A stretch of 27,534 nt of DNA, from the NCBI GenBank assembly GCA_001579985.1, contig LRSR01005507.1, positions 1 through 27,534 on the forward strand, read 5' to 3'. The stretch's first letter is position 1. Every line of letters starts with the position of its first letter. Shown one piece after another: positions 1 through 10,409 of the stretch. This DNA is from Hypsibius dujardini. Taxonomy: Eukaryota; Tardigrada; Eutardigrada; Parachela; Hypsibiidae. The translations under genes were made by a program, and so were the position numbers. A model generated the notes under the pieces. That model had not been told where the DNA came from. It saw only the letters and a program-made list of their open reading frames with translations, and ran no database searches.

Positions 1-392
1 CTCTCTTATTTGAATCAGCTTTTCGTGTGTCTTATTGGTCTCTCCACTTGTCTGCCTTTTCGGTCAATTTCTCAGTCGTTTATTTATGGAGTTTTCTGTT
101 TTTTTGTCTGTCTGTCTGTCTGTCTATAGTGTGCGCTTGACTGTCTGTTCATTTGTTACTTCGCTTGTCCGTTTTTTTAGCTATTTGTTTCTTTATTTGA
201 TTATCTGTTTGTCTCGTTCTCATGTCTGTCTGCCTGACTTAACCACCTGATTACATCTGCGAACCTGTCGCTCAGTTTGTTTACGAGCCGTGTCTCTCGG
301 TTATTGCAGATCTGTGTTTGTCTGTATCGTGGGCTCGTAGCAAAGCTATCGCACTCGATTGGTCCACTAGCATAACCACCGGACTATTGTAG
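1..392 (+). other. Lipoxygenase copy 1 intron 4 (partial)
   Basis: This stretch matches the intron at 6501-6723 of copy 2 in short blocks, such as the segment around 250-390 against 6590-6720, and ends in the acceptor CTATTGTAG before 393. It carries a (TCTG)n run at about 106-125 and TCTG-like degenerate sequence around it. No coding sequence is seen. Confidence 0.8.
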
Positions 393-3179
393 ATCGGTAT
401 CGCCATTGACAAACGCAAGTACCTCGCAGACACGCGTCTGACTGCCTTGACCACCGGCGGAAAGAGCGACAAATGGGACTCTTTGGAGGAAGTCAACCAG
501 ATGTACAAATTCACCATGCCGAAACCCGGTTCGTTCCCAAAGTTTCAAGAGGGTCAATTAATATTAAATTATGACCATTGACGGTTCATCATCTGAAGGC
601 CAACCTTCCTCGTTACAGGCACGGAGGCTTACTGGAAGGACGATGCTTGGTTCGGTCAGCAACGTCTACAGGGAGTCAACCCTGTGATGATTCGCTTGGC
701 CACTGCGCCTCTGCCCAAGTACAGTCGATGTCTGAACCACCTTTACAGTAGCTGTATGCTTCTGATGACCTCTTGCTATTCTTCCGCAGTTTGCCGGTCG
801 ATGAGGAAAAGGTGAAGCAGATTCTCGGTGGAGTACCGTTGACCACTGCTATTGCGCTCAAGCGGATCTTCTACGTTGACTTGAAAATCATGGAGAATTT
901 GGAATGCAAAGACAAGCGCGTGGTACGACAATTTACCTCGAAATTATTGCTGAGTATCTTTTCTGTCGACCTTTATGTAGGTAAATGTCTTGTCTGTCAG
1001 TGTTTGCCTGAAAAGTCATCTGTCTTGACGTCTTTTTTATCTCAGTACTCTACTCTGTACTCTAGTGGGTGCATGTAGGAAAGGGTCTATTACTGTAGAT
1101 CTGTAAAGTATTTTTTGTCAAGAGTATCACCAGCCTGGACATGATCCATCAGCCGTCTCATTCGCAGGTTACCGCACCCATCTCCATGTTTTATCTGGAT
1201 GAACGACGCGAGAAACTGCTCCCGCTGGCCATTCAACTGTTCCAGAAGCCAGCGCTCGACAATCCCGTGAGTAAATACACACAATATAATGTTAAACGAC
1301 AGCCGCAGCTGTTTGCAAATCGACTGATGATGAGAAGTCGTCTTTGTAGATTTTTTATCCGACCAACGAGCCCCAGACGTAAGAATTGTCTGTTTGTTGC
1401 ATAATACAGACAACGGCATCGCAATGCTCTTGACTGTTTAGATGGTTGTTGGCGAAGATGTACTTCAACAATGCCGACGCTAATTACCACCAGTCCTGCA
1501 CTCATCTAGGTGAGTAACTGACTCAATCAATAGCTGAGTAGTTCGTTCTAAATTTTGTCTTAATGAACTGTAAGAAACTTGACAATTACGTGTTTAGGCC
1601 TGACGCATCTGTTGATGGAGGGAGTGGTGGTCTGTGCTCACCGCAACCTCTCACCATCCCATCCCATCTTCAAGCTGTTGGCTCCTCACTTCCTCTACCT
1701 GATCGCCATTGATGAGTAAGTATCTGTCTGCAGTCCGTCTAGACAAATAGTGTGTAGGTGTGCATACTTACTCATTTGTCTAAACTTTGCTTGTTAGGTT
1801 GGGCCTGAAGAAGCTGATCAGTGTGGATGGTTGGGTGGACAAGACTCTGGTCCTCGGTAACAAGGGCATGTTCGAGCTGATCCGTCGTGGGTAAGATTGA
1901 AATGTTATTTATTTGTCGATGTCTGGGTCAGCTCTGATAATAATAAATAGTAAAGAGGCTTTCCGTCTGGACGTGACTGCCACCCCGCCGGTCGACTGCA
2001 AGGTCCGTGGTGTGGACAGCCCCACCGTTCTGCCCAACTACCCATACCGCGATGACGCCATTGCCGTCTACAACGCCATCCACAAATACGTCGAGACGAT
2101 CGTGAAACATTTCTACAGTACGTTCTCTTTCCCACACAGTTGTGACACCGTCGCTCAATCCATCGAATATTTGTTATGTTACTTTGCAGAGACCGCCGAG
2201 GAGATTTCGGGCGATTCTGAGCTGCAGAACTTTGGCCGTGAGTTAGTGCTGCCGCAAGCGGAGAAGGGTGTCGGTCTTGGTGTAAGTGCTCCACCCTGGT
2301 ATGGATGATGTTAAATTAAGTTTAAAAATCTTGTTTTACTGCACAAAATTTCTAAATAATTTCGTTTATGAATGTATTATGAACATAATTTTAGGCTGAA
2401 CTTACTTTTTCTGATCACTCTTTTGTAGGGCGTTCCGATCACTGACGGATGCTTCCGCTCAGTCCAGGAGATTGTGGACACTGTGTCGGCCATCATCAGC
2501 CAGTGCAGTCTGTCTCATGCCGCTGCTAACTTCGGCCAATACGAAGAGTAAGAGCGATCGATGCAGCGATGTGTTTTCTTTACAGTCACATTCCATTGTA
2601 CGTAATTGTCGGGCTATTCAGGTATGGATATCCTCCCAACTACCCTACCCGCATGAACGGAGCCATCCCAACCAAGACGGTGAGTACCATGCTGTATTTT
2701 TGCGCCTATCAGTCAATCTTGCTCTGCCTGTGATCTTTGTGTAGATCTACTGTATTTTCTATGCCTGTATGTAGGCTGACATGTCTGCCTGTCGACAGTG
2801 CCGCTGTATATGTCTGATTGAGGGATTCATAACGGACTCTTAGATCTTTAGCTTTTGGCCTATCAGCGATTGACAGTGATTTCTGTTTTTGCAGTCGGGA
2901 TACACGGAAAAAGATATCGTCGACCAGTTGCCCACCAAGGCCACCACGCTGGACGTCATGGTCATCTCCCGTCTATTGAGCTCACGCGACACTAACTCGC
3001 TTGGCGATTTCGAGGTGCAGTACTTGTACGACACCGTCAGCGTCCAGGCTGCCCGGCAGTTCCGCCACGATCTGGAGGGCATCAGCATCGCCATCAAGGC
3101 TCGCAACGAGAAGGTCACCACTCCCTACGTCTACGCCTGGTTGGACCCGGAATGCATTCCTAACGCCATCAGCATCTAA
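393..3179 (+). CDS. Lipoxygenase copy 1 (3' 13 exons; 5' end outside window)
   Basis: Non-heme iron lipoxygenase, which adds O2 to polyunsaturated fatty acids. Exons read by eye: 393-528, 619-718, 790-922, 1168-1266, 1350-1378, 1442-1509, 1598-1715, 1798-1890, 1951-2117, 2190-2281, 2429-2547, 2622-2679, 2895-3179. All phases join, giving 498 residues that correspond to residue 199 onward of copy 2. Visible family marks are the iron-ligand THLGLTH helix, HPIFKLLAPH, SHAAANFGQY and the C-terminal Ile of IPNAISI. Gly in the segment IDELGLKK sits 38 residues after the second ligand His, the Coffa position. Differences from copy 2 are few: Leu for Phe before PVDEEK, PIS for PIA, DGCF for DGRF, and LDVMVIS for LDIMVIT. 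The window opens inside intron 4, just past its donor by comparison with copy 2. The intron before 1951 is only 60 bases and has a poor pyrimidine tract. Family assignment is firm; substrate and product position are unknown. Confidence 0.95.
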
Positions 3180-3243
3180 ATCGTACCATTCTTATCAAGT
3201 TTCTTTCTTTAGTAGATTTTTCGGTGCGAGAATTTGACTCGGT

Positions 3244-3249
3244 AATAAA
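3244..3249 (+). terminator. Poly(A) signal AATAAA of lipoxygenase copy 1
   Basis: A canonical AATAAA lies 65 bases after the copy 1 stop codon, in AT-rich DNA. The 3' flank of copy 2 has only the variant AATAAT near 9860, so the two duplicates have diverged in their 3' ends. Confidence 0.65.
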
Positions 3250-3748
3250 AATTTTAAGCAAATTCGACTTCTGGACAAATTTTGAGCTCACTTTTCTAAC
3301 CCGGAAGTACTCTGTACAAAGGCATGTACAATACATTAAAGGTTGAGAATATGTATTTAGCTCATTTGTCGTGTCGTGTCTATTGTCGACGTGTGTGTGT
3401 GTGTCTGTTCTGACAAAAACCGGCCGAAGGGAACGTGAATGAGATTTGACAACTTCTACAAGCCGGCAGATGTGTACGCAAAGGGCTTGAACGCAAACGT
3501 CCCAGTGGAAGATAAATCGCAAAAAAACCACACTGTAGTAGCAAAAAAGAAGTATTGCAGCGACCGACAAGTCATCTTAAGTCCGTTGGAATTCTCCAGA
3601 CACATTGTCTCCGTCTTGTCTCTCCGTCTTTGTCTGTTCATGCATGGGTGATGTGGAAGAAACAAACATACATTTTTATTTTGGTATCAAGATCAGGATC
3701 TGGTGGTAAGAAACACTTGCCGTACGAAACGCTTGCCGGAAGCCTTGA

Positions 3749-3849
3749 AGAGTCGGACGTGGCGGAAGCCTTGAACCTACTGCCTTTGCAGAGTCGGACG
3801 TGGCGGAAGCCTTGAACCTACTGCCTTTGCAGAGTCGGACGTGGCGGAA
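3749..3849. repeat. 41-bp tandem repeat, about 2.5 copies
   Basis: The unit begins AGAGTCGGACGTGGCGGAAG and restarts at 3749, 3790 and 3831. The copies are essentially identical before the third breaks off, so the duplication is recent. A diverged partial copy (GCCGGAAGCCTTGAA) precedes it at about 3735. Confidence 0.9.
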
Positions 3850-4134
3850 TCGGATAAAGTTTTGGTTTTGATTGACCTGATATTTGTTGGTTTAATCGGT
3901 CACAATCAGATTTCTGGGTGGAGGAATTACGACCAGGAGCTTACTAGTACATGGCGCTTACTGGTTCATGACTCAATACCGAGAACCCTGTTCAGCTCAG
4001 AGACTCTAATCGTACTGTGTTCAAGTGTGTTGTATCTAACGATCTACCTCAATACTGCGAATCAACTTTTTGTACTTTGTTAAACAGAAACGCCAGGCCT
4101 GGATTAAACATCCCCGTCCAACTGCAGTTAGAGT

Positions 4135-4500
4135 ACCGCATATACAACAGGCAGACAGGAGAACGGGCGGGTTTGCTGGCAGAGAGACAGCCGTAAAGGC
4201 GACAACCAAGACAGTTGAGCGGTCAGACAAATAGGCACTTCGGCAAGCACACCAATACACGGTTAGAAAGACTGAGAGGCAGGCAGGCGGGCAAAGAAAA
4301 TAGATTAACAAACACACCAGCAGATATAGGCGACTGACAGACAAGGACGTAGACAGACAGACACACATAGACACAAAAGATAGACACACAGACACACACA
4401 GATACACACAGACACACAGCATACAGATTTAAGAACTTACAGGCAGATAAACCGATAAACAGACAGACAGACAGACATACAGACAGTTAGGACAAACAGT
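4135..4500. repeat. CAGA / CACAGA-rich low-complexity tract
   Basis: Degenerate CAGACAGACA and ACACAGACACAC motifs with perfect (CAGA)n stretches near 4460-4480. It is the complement of the TCTG repeats found elsewhere in the window. Confidence 0.85.
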
Positions 4501-4996
4501 CAAGCTATGAGACGAGATTCAGAGAGATATAGAAGTAGACAGCCAAACTGAAAAGATTCCTACCAAGTACCATATAGTAGAATTTAGTACTTGCAATACT
4601 AACGTCCAGCATACTTGTTCCTACGCAGTAGTAGTCTGCCTATGCTTGTATTCCAGGAAACACAATCACGCCCAACTATTCATTCGTTCGGTCAGCATTC
4701 AATTGTCTGACGCAGACCGGGGTAAGCTTGCTCTCTATCGCACACTACTTTTTCAGTCGCCGTTAAGTGTCAAAATTCAACTTAAACTCATTTCTTCCAT
4801 TTAGAGTTGGCCATCCGCCTTTGAAATTGTTGTGTCTGACCTTGAATCCAGGGACCGATACACTGATTGAAATCTCGGGCAATCTAACACTGTACGAGTG
4901 GAATATACGTGTCACCTCTGTTCACGTATGCATAACTGTCGTTCATGGGTCAAAGGTTTACTTCCGCTAATGCCTTGGCTTAACGTACTCAACCTG

Positions 4997-5006
4997 TATA
5001 TAAATA
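4997..5006 (+). promoter_or_regulatory. TATA box of lipoxygenase copy 2
   Basis: TATATAAATA lies about 120 bases before the ATG at 5128. Transcription starting some 25-30 bases below it, near 5030-5040, would give a 5' leader of about 90-100 bases. Placement and match are good, but no transcript evidence is available. Confidence 0.5.
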
Positions 5007-5127
5007 TTCGCAACGTTGTCTTTTATTCATTTCATTGTAGGCCACTTTCTCGTCTGGACCCAGCATCCGCCCTTTTCCGTTTCGTTCTATTCCCACTCTC
5101 CCAGCACACTCTCGCCAAGTCTCAACA

Positions 5128-8100
5128 ATGCCGCTGCTCCGATCGGTGATCATCCCCTCGACCCGCGCCATCCTCGAGCACATCGAGCACCACGCCGACA
5201 GTGCACCATGGATCATCCACGTCAAGACAGGCGATCGCAAGGGAGCTGGAACAGACGCAACGTGAGTTATTGCAGTACTTTGCAGACGAATTATTTGCAT
5301 GCCTTAGATGCAACAGCAAGAGGCCGGTGCGTCTGTGTGTGTGTGTCTGTGTGTGTCTATCTGCCAGTGAAAGACATGTCTGTAACCTAATTGTCTGTTT
5401 CTTTAACCATGCCTGGCAAGATGTGTTGACTTCCTTGTCCTGGAACCTGCATGCCTAATAAATCTCTTCAGATGTCCGAGCCATTCGGAAATGTCTAGAA
5501 ACATGCTTCACTGTCAAGATGTCTGTTGGAGTCTTTAGCCATACTTGTCTGTCTCATGATGCCCGTTCACGCGTTATTGAACTGATATGCATACCGGCAG
5601 ACAGACACACAGATACACAGTCAGTCTGTCTGATAGACGGACGGCCAATCAAACAGTCAGTCAGGACTGTTAAGACAGCTGCGTTGCCTGAATCTGAGCT
5701 AGTCAGGCTGTTTGTCTCTGTCCTGCTAAGTCGAAATGTCGAGTCATGGTATCTGACGCAAAGCGTTGTTGTCTATGCATCTCCACTCTTATTGACTTTC
5801 CAGACATCTATTTTATGGTTGTTTTTGCTTCTCCCATTCCAGGGTGTGGGCCAAGCTGGCTGACGAGAACGACCTCTGGACGCAGAGCCTCAAGCTCTCC
5901 ACCTTCGGCGTGAACACTCACGAACGGGGCCAGGTCGACACTTTCGCACTGAAGACGTCCGATTTCCCCCCGGAATTCGGCCGGGTCGTCAAGCTAGAGC
6001 TGTGGCGTGAGAGTGTGGTGCCTCTATCGACTGACGATTGGTAATTAGCACTATTAGCATTTGATCACTCTGCATACTGTATACTGTATGTATGGTATAT
6101 GTAGCAACCTACGCTTCGCCCTTTGTAATTGAAATGTCATATTTCCGATGTGCTTTAGGTTTTTGGAGGTCCTCACTGCTGAGAACATCATCACCGGGGT
6201 GAAGGCTCATTTCCCAGTGTTGCGGTAGGTTTACATTTTGTGCCAGTTGGGATTGCGGTCAGTGTCTGTCAACGCCATTTCCTGTAATGTGCAGTTCTTT
6301 GCAGGTGGATCGAGAACAAGAAGCGTTATTTCTACCACGTTAATGATGCCGTCATTCCGCAAAAGGATCAGTTTGCACAACAACGCCAGGCAGAGTTGGT
6401 GGAGCGCAAGAAGACCTACCAGCTGGAGCAGAAGCAACCGGGGTTGCCGATGCAAGCTGCCACCCTCCCGGAAGATGAGAAGTTCAGCTTCGGCTATTCG
6501 GTTAGCTCTCTATTTGTAGAATCAGCTCCTCCCTGTCTCTTCGCTTTTCTGCCTTTTCGGTCAGTTTCTCAATTGTTTATCTGTCTCTAACTAACTCTGA
6601 ACCTGTCGCTCAGTTTGTTCACGAGCCTGTCTGTCAGTTATTGCAGATCTGTCTGTACCTTGGCTCGTAGCAAAAACTATCGAGCTCGATCGATCCGCCT
6701 GCGTAACCACTCGACTATTGCAGATCGGTATCGCCATCGACAAACGCAAGTACCTCGCCGACACGCGTCTGACTGCCTTGACCACCGGCGGAAAGAGCGA
6801 CAAATGGGACTCTTTGGAGGAAGTCAACCAGATGTACAAATTCACCATGCCGAAACCCGGTTCGTTCCCAAAGCTTCAAGAGAGTCAATTAACACTAAAT
6901 TATGACTATTGACGGTTCATCATCTGAACGCCAACCTTCCTCTTTACAGGCACGGAGGCTTATTGGAAGGACGATGCTTGGTTCGGTCAGCAACGTCTAC
7001 AGGGAGTCAACCCCGTGATGATTCGCCTGGCCACTGCGCCTCTGCCCAAGTACAGTCGATGTCTGAACCACCTTTACAGTAGCTGTATGTGCTTCTGATG
7101 ACCTCTTGCTATTCTTTCGCAGTTTTCCGGTCGATGAAGAAAAGGTGAAGCAGATTCTCGGTGGAGTACCGTTGACCACTGCCATCGCGCTCAAGCGAAT
7201 CTTCTACGTTGACTTGAAGATCATGGAAAATTTGGAATGCAAAGACAAGCGTGTGGTACGACAATTTATCCTCTACATTCCATTTTCTGTATCCGCTCAA
7301 CTGTACTGCACCAAAACAATCAGTCTGCCACGCAGGTGTATTTGTCTGATTCCCTTTTTTTTTCTGCGCCCTTGCCAGAAAAGTGTCTGTTTGCATGAAA
7401 ACGGTTGTCTGAGTATCTGTACCCGAAAGTACCGCTCTGGGTATCTTTTTTATGGACCTATATAAATGTGTCTGTCGGTGTTTGCCTGGAAAGTTTCAGT
7501 CTTGGCGTCTATTTTGTCTCTGTACTCTGGTGAGTGCATGTATGAAAAGGGTTTATAAGGTCTGTTTGTCGAGTATCACCTGCCTGGACATGACTCATCA
7601 GCCGTCTCATTCGCAGGTTACCGCACCCATCGCCATGTTTTATCTGGATGAACGACGCGAGAAACTGCTCCCGCTGGCCATTCAACTGTTCCAGAAGCCA
7701 GCGCTTGACAATCCCGTGAGTAAATACACACAATATAATGTTTAACGACAGCCGTAGCTGTTTGCAAATTGACCGAGAATGTCTTTCCAGATTTTCTATC
7801 CGACCAACGAGCCCCAGACGTAAGAATCTTGTCTGTGTGTTGCATAATTCAGACAACGGCATCGCAATGCTCTTTGACTGTCTAGATGGTTGTTGGCGAA
7901 GATGTACTTCAATAATGCCGACGCTAATTACCACCAGTCCTGCACTCATCTTGGTAAGTAACTGACTCGATCAATAGCTGAGTAGTTCGTTCTAAGTTTT
8001 GTCTTAATGAACTGTAAGAAACTTGACAATTATGTGTTTAGGCCTGACGCATCTGTTGATGGAGGGAGTGGTGGTATGTGCTCACCGCAACCTCTCACCA

Positions 8101-9821
8101 TCTCATCCCATCTTCAAGCTGTTGGCTCCTCACTTCCTCTACCTGATCGCCATTGATGAGTAAGTATCTGTCTGCAGTCAAATAGTGTAGGTATATACAC
8201 TTACTCATTTGCCTAAACTTTGCTTGTTAGGTTGGGTCTGAAGAAGCTGATCAGTGTGGATGGTTGGGTGGACAAGACTCTGGTCCTCGGTAACAAGGGC
8301 ATGTTCGAGCTGATCCGTCGTGGGTAAGATCAAAATGTTATTTATTTGTCGATATTTGTGTCAGCGCTGATTTTATCTTGATCTGTCAGAACTGCCTGTG
8401 CCTGGATTTTGTCTAATTTTGCCTGAGACTGTTAGTGTGGTGTCTATGTATGTAAGCCCATGTCATGTTAATTCATCTGTCTGTGCCAATGATGTCCATC
8501 AGTCACGTCTGTGCCTACATATATGTCAATGATAGCTATGAGCCCTACGTCTCGGCCTATGTCTTCATTTTTTATTTCAAATTGATTTTGATGTTCTGCT
8601 GGACCGTTTCAGTAAAGAGGCTTTCCGTCTGGACGTGACTGCCACCCCGCCGGTCGACTGCAAGGTCCGTGGTGTGGACAGCCCCACCGTTCTGCCCAAC
8701 TACCCATACCGCGATGATGCCATTGCCGTCTACAACGCCATCCACAAATACGTCGAGACGATCGTGAAACATTTCTACAGTACGTTCTCTTTCCCTCACA
8801 GTTGTGACACCGTCGGTGAATCCATCAAATAATTGTTGCGTTACTTTGCAGAGACCGCCGAGGAGATTTCGGGCGATTCTGAGCTGCAGAACTTTGGCCG
8901 TGAGTTGGTGCTGCCGCAAGCGGAGAAGGGTGTCGGTCTTGGTGTAAGTGCTCCGCCCTGGTAAATTTTAAAAATCTTTAGCTCTAGTTTTGCTGCACAA
9001 AATTTTTAAATCAAGTCGGTCACAAATGAGTTACAAACAATAATTAGCAAAACTAAATATAGCCTAAAGTTTTTTTGTAGGGCGTTCCTATCACTGACGG
9101 ACGCTTCCGCTCAGTCCAGGAGATTGTGGACACTGTGTCGGCCATCATCAGCCAGTGCAGTCTGTCTCATGCCGCTGCTAACTTCGGCCAATACGAAGAG
9201 TAAGAGCGATCGATGCAGCGAGGTGTTTTCTTTACAGTCACATTCCATTGTACCGTAATTGTCGGGTAATTCAGGTATGGATATCCTCCCAACTACCCTA
9301 CCCGTATGAACGGAGCCATCCCAACCAAGACGGTGAGTACCATGCCGCATTTTTGTGCCTGTCAGTCGAATCTTGCTATGTTTACGTCATTTCTATGTCC
9401 AGATCTACTTTATATATAGCTATGCCTCTAGACTGACATGTCTGCCTGTCAACAGTGAGCCGCTGTATATGTCTGACCAAGAGGTTCATAACGGACTTTT
9501 GACCTAAAAACAATTCAGTGATTTCTGTTTTTACAGTCGGGATACACCGAGAAAGACATCGTTGACCAGTTGCCCACCAAGGCCACCACGCTGGACATCA
9601 TGGTCATCACCCGTCTATTGAGCTCACGCGACACCAACTCGCTTGGCGATTTCGAGGTGCAGTACTTGTACGACACCGTCAGCGTCCAGGCTGCCCGGCA
9701 GTTCCGCCACGATCTGGAGGGCATCAGCATCGCCATCAAGGCTCGCAACGAGAAGGTCACCACTCCCTACGTCTACGCCTGGTTGGACCCGGAATGCATT
9801 CCTAACGCTATTAGCATTTAG
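5128..9821 (+). CDS. Lipoxygenase copy 2, complete 17-exon PLAT-lipoxygenase, predicted R-specific
   Basis: Exons: 5128-5261, 5843-6040, 6159-6224, 6305-6500, 6724-6859, 6950-7049, 7123-7255, 7617-7715, 7791-7819, 7886-7953, 8042-8159, 8231-8323, 8613-8779, 8852-8943, 9081-9199, 9275-9332, 9537-9821. They join in phase to 2091 bases, 696 aa, the usual animal lipoxygenase size. The N-terminus is a PLAT domain (about residues 1-120, with TGDRKGAGTDATVWAKL). The catalytic domain follows, with iron ligands His385, His390, His573, Asn577 and the C-terminal Ile696. Gly428 occupies the Coffa site, where Ala is typical of S- and Gly of R-lipoxygenases. I see no signal peptide and no allene oxide synthase fusion upstream. 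The start ATG has CAACAATG context, about 120 bases below a TATA box. The protein probably acts in the cytosol or at membranes. It lies about 2 kb downstream of copy 1 in the same direction. Exact oxygenation carbon is not predictable here. Confidence 0.96.
5262..5842 (+). other. Lipoxygenase copy 2 intron 1 (581 bases)
   Basis: The largest intron of this gene. It starts GTGAGT, ends CTCCCATTCCAG and separates the first and second parts of the PLAT domain. It holds GT/TCTG-like low-complexity patches (about 5335-5360 and 5600-5660) and nothing gene-like. Confidence 0.85.
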
Positions 9822-10409
9822 ACACATTGTAGATGATATTTTTGGAATATTTTTGGGTTAATAATTCGGTGAATTTGAATGGGGAGTTTGGATAAATTGC
9901 ATTTCGGAACTTGTAGGCATTGAATGTTAAGTAAAGATATTGTAGGAAAAAATTGTGGCCTTAAAATAACTGTGCTCGGCTAACTCAAATCATCCGCTTA
10001 TTGGTCCCTGTAGGATTGTCTGTCTACCTGTGCGTATCTGTCTGCGTGCCTACCTGTGTGCCTGTCGTCTGATTATTTGCTTGTCTGTCCCTTTGTCTGT
10101 TTTATTGTTTGTGTTTCTGTCTGTTTTATTGTTTGTGTGTCTGTCCGCGTCTGCTTATCTATTCACCGTTCATGTTTGTACTGTAGTCGCTCTACTCTCT
10201 TGTCAGCCTGTTTTCAGTCGGGTAGTTTGGACTCCCGGCGTGCTTGCCTGCTCTTCCCAAATATGCCTTAATATGTCATTTCATTGCTAAATGATCTATC
10301 AATACATGTGCATGTATCAATTGCCGTAATATGATTCCTTTGTGGTTGAATTCAAACCGTGTCTGCTTTGCTTCTTGAAAAACGAACATAAACAAGACAA
10401 ATGGTAGCT
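9822..10409. other. Intergenic stretch between lipoxygenase copy 2 and fucosyltransferase 1
   Basis: Convergent 3' ends of a plus-strand and a minus-strand gene meet here. About 10015-10150 is a degenerate TCTG/TGTT repeat tract. No further gene is seen. Confidence 0.75.

Larger units (their letters stand above)
3250..4996. other. Intergenic spacer between the lipoxygenase copies
   Basis: No gene recognised. The spacer contains a short GT run near 3391, a 41-bp tandem repeat at 3749-3849, and a CAGA/CACAGA-rich tract at roughly 4135-4500. Open frames here are short and dominated by repeat-encoded Cys-Leu-Ser-Val peptides, so they are not taken as genes. Confidence 0.7.
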
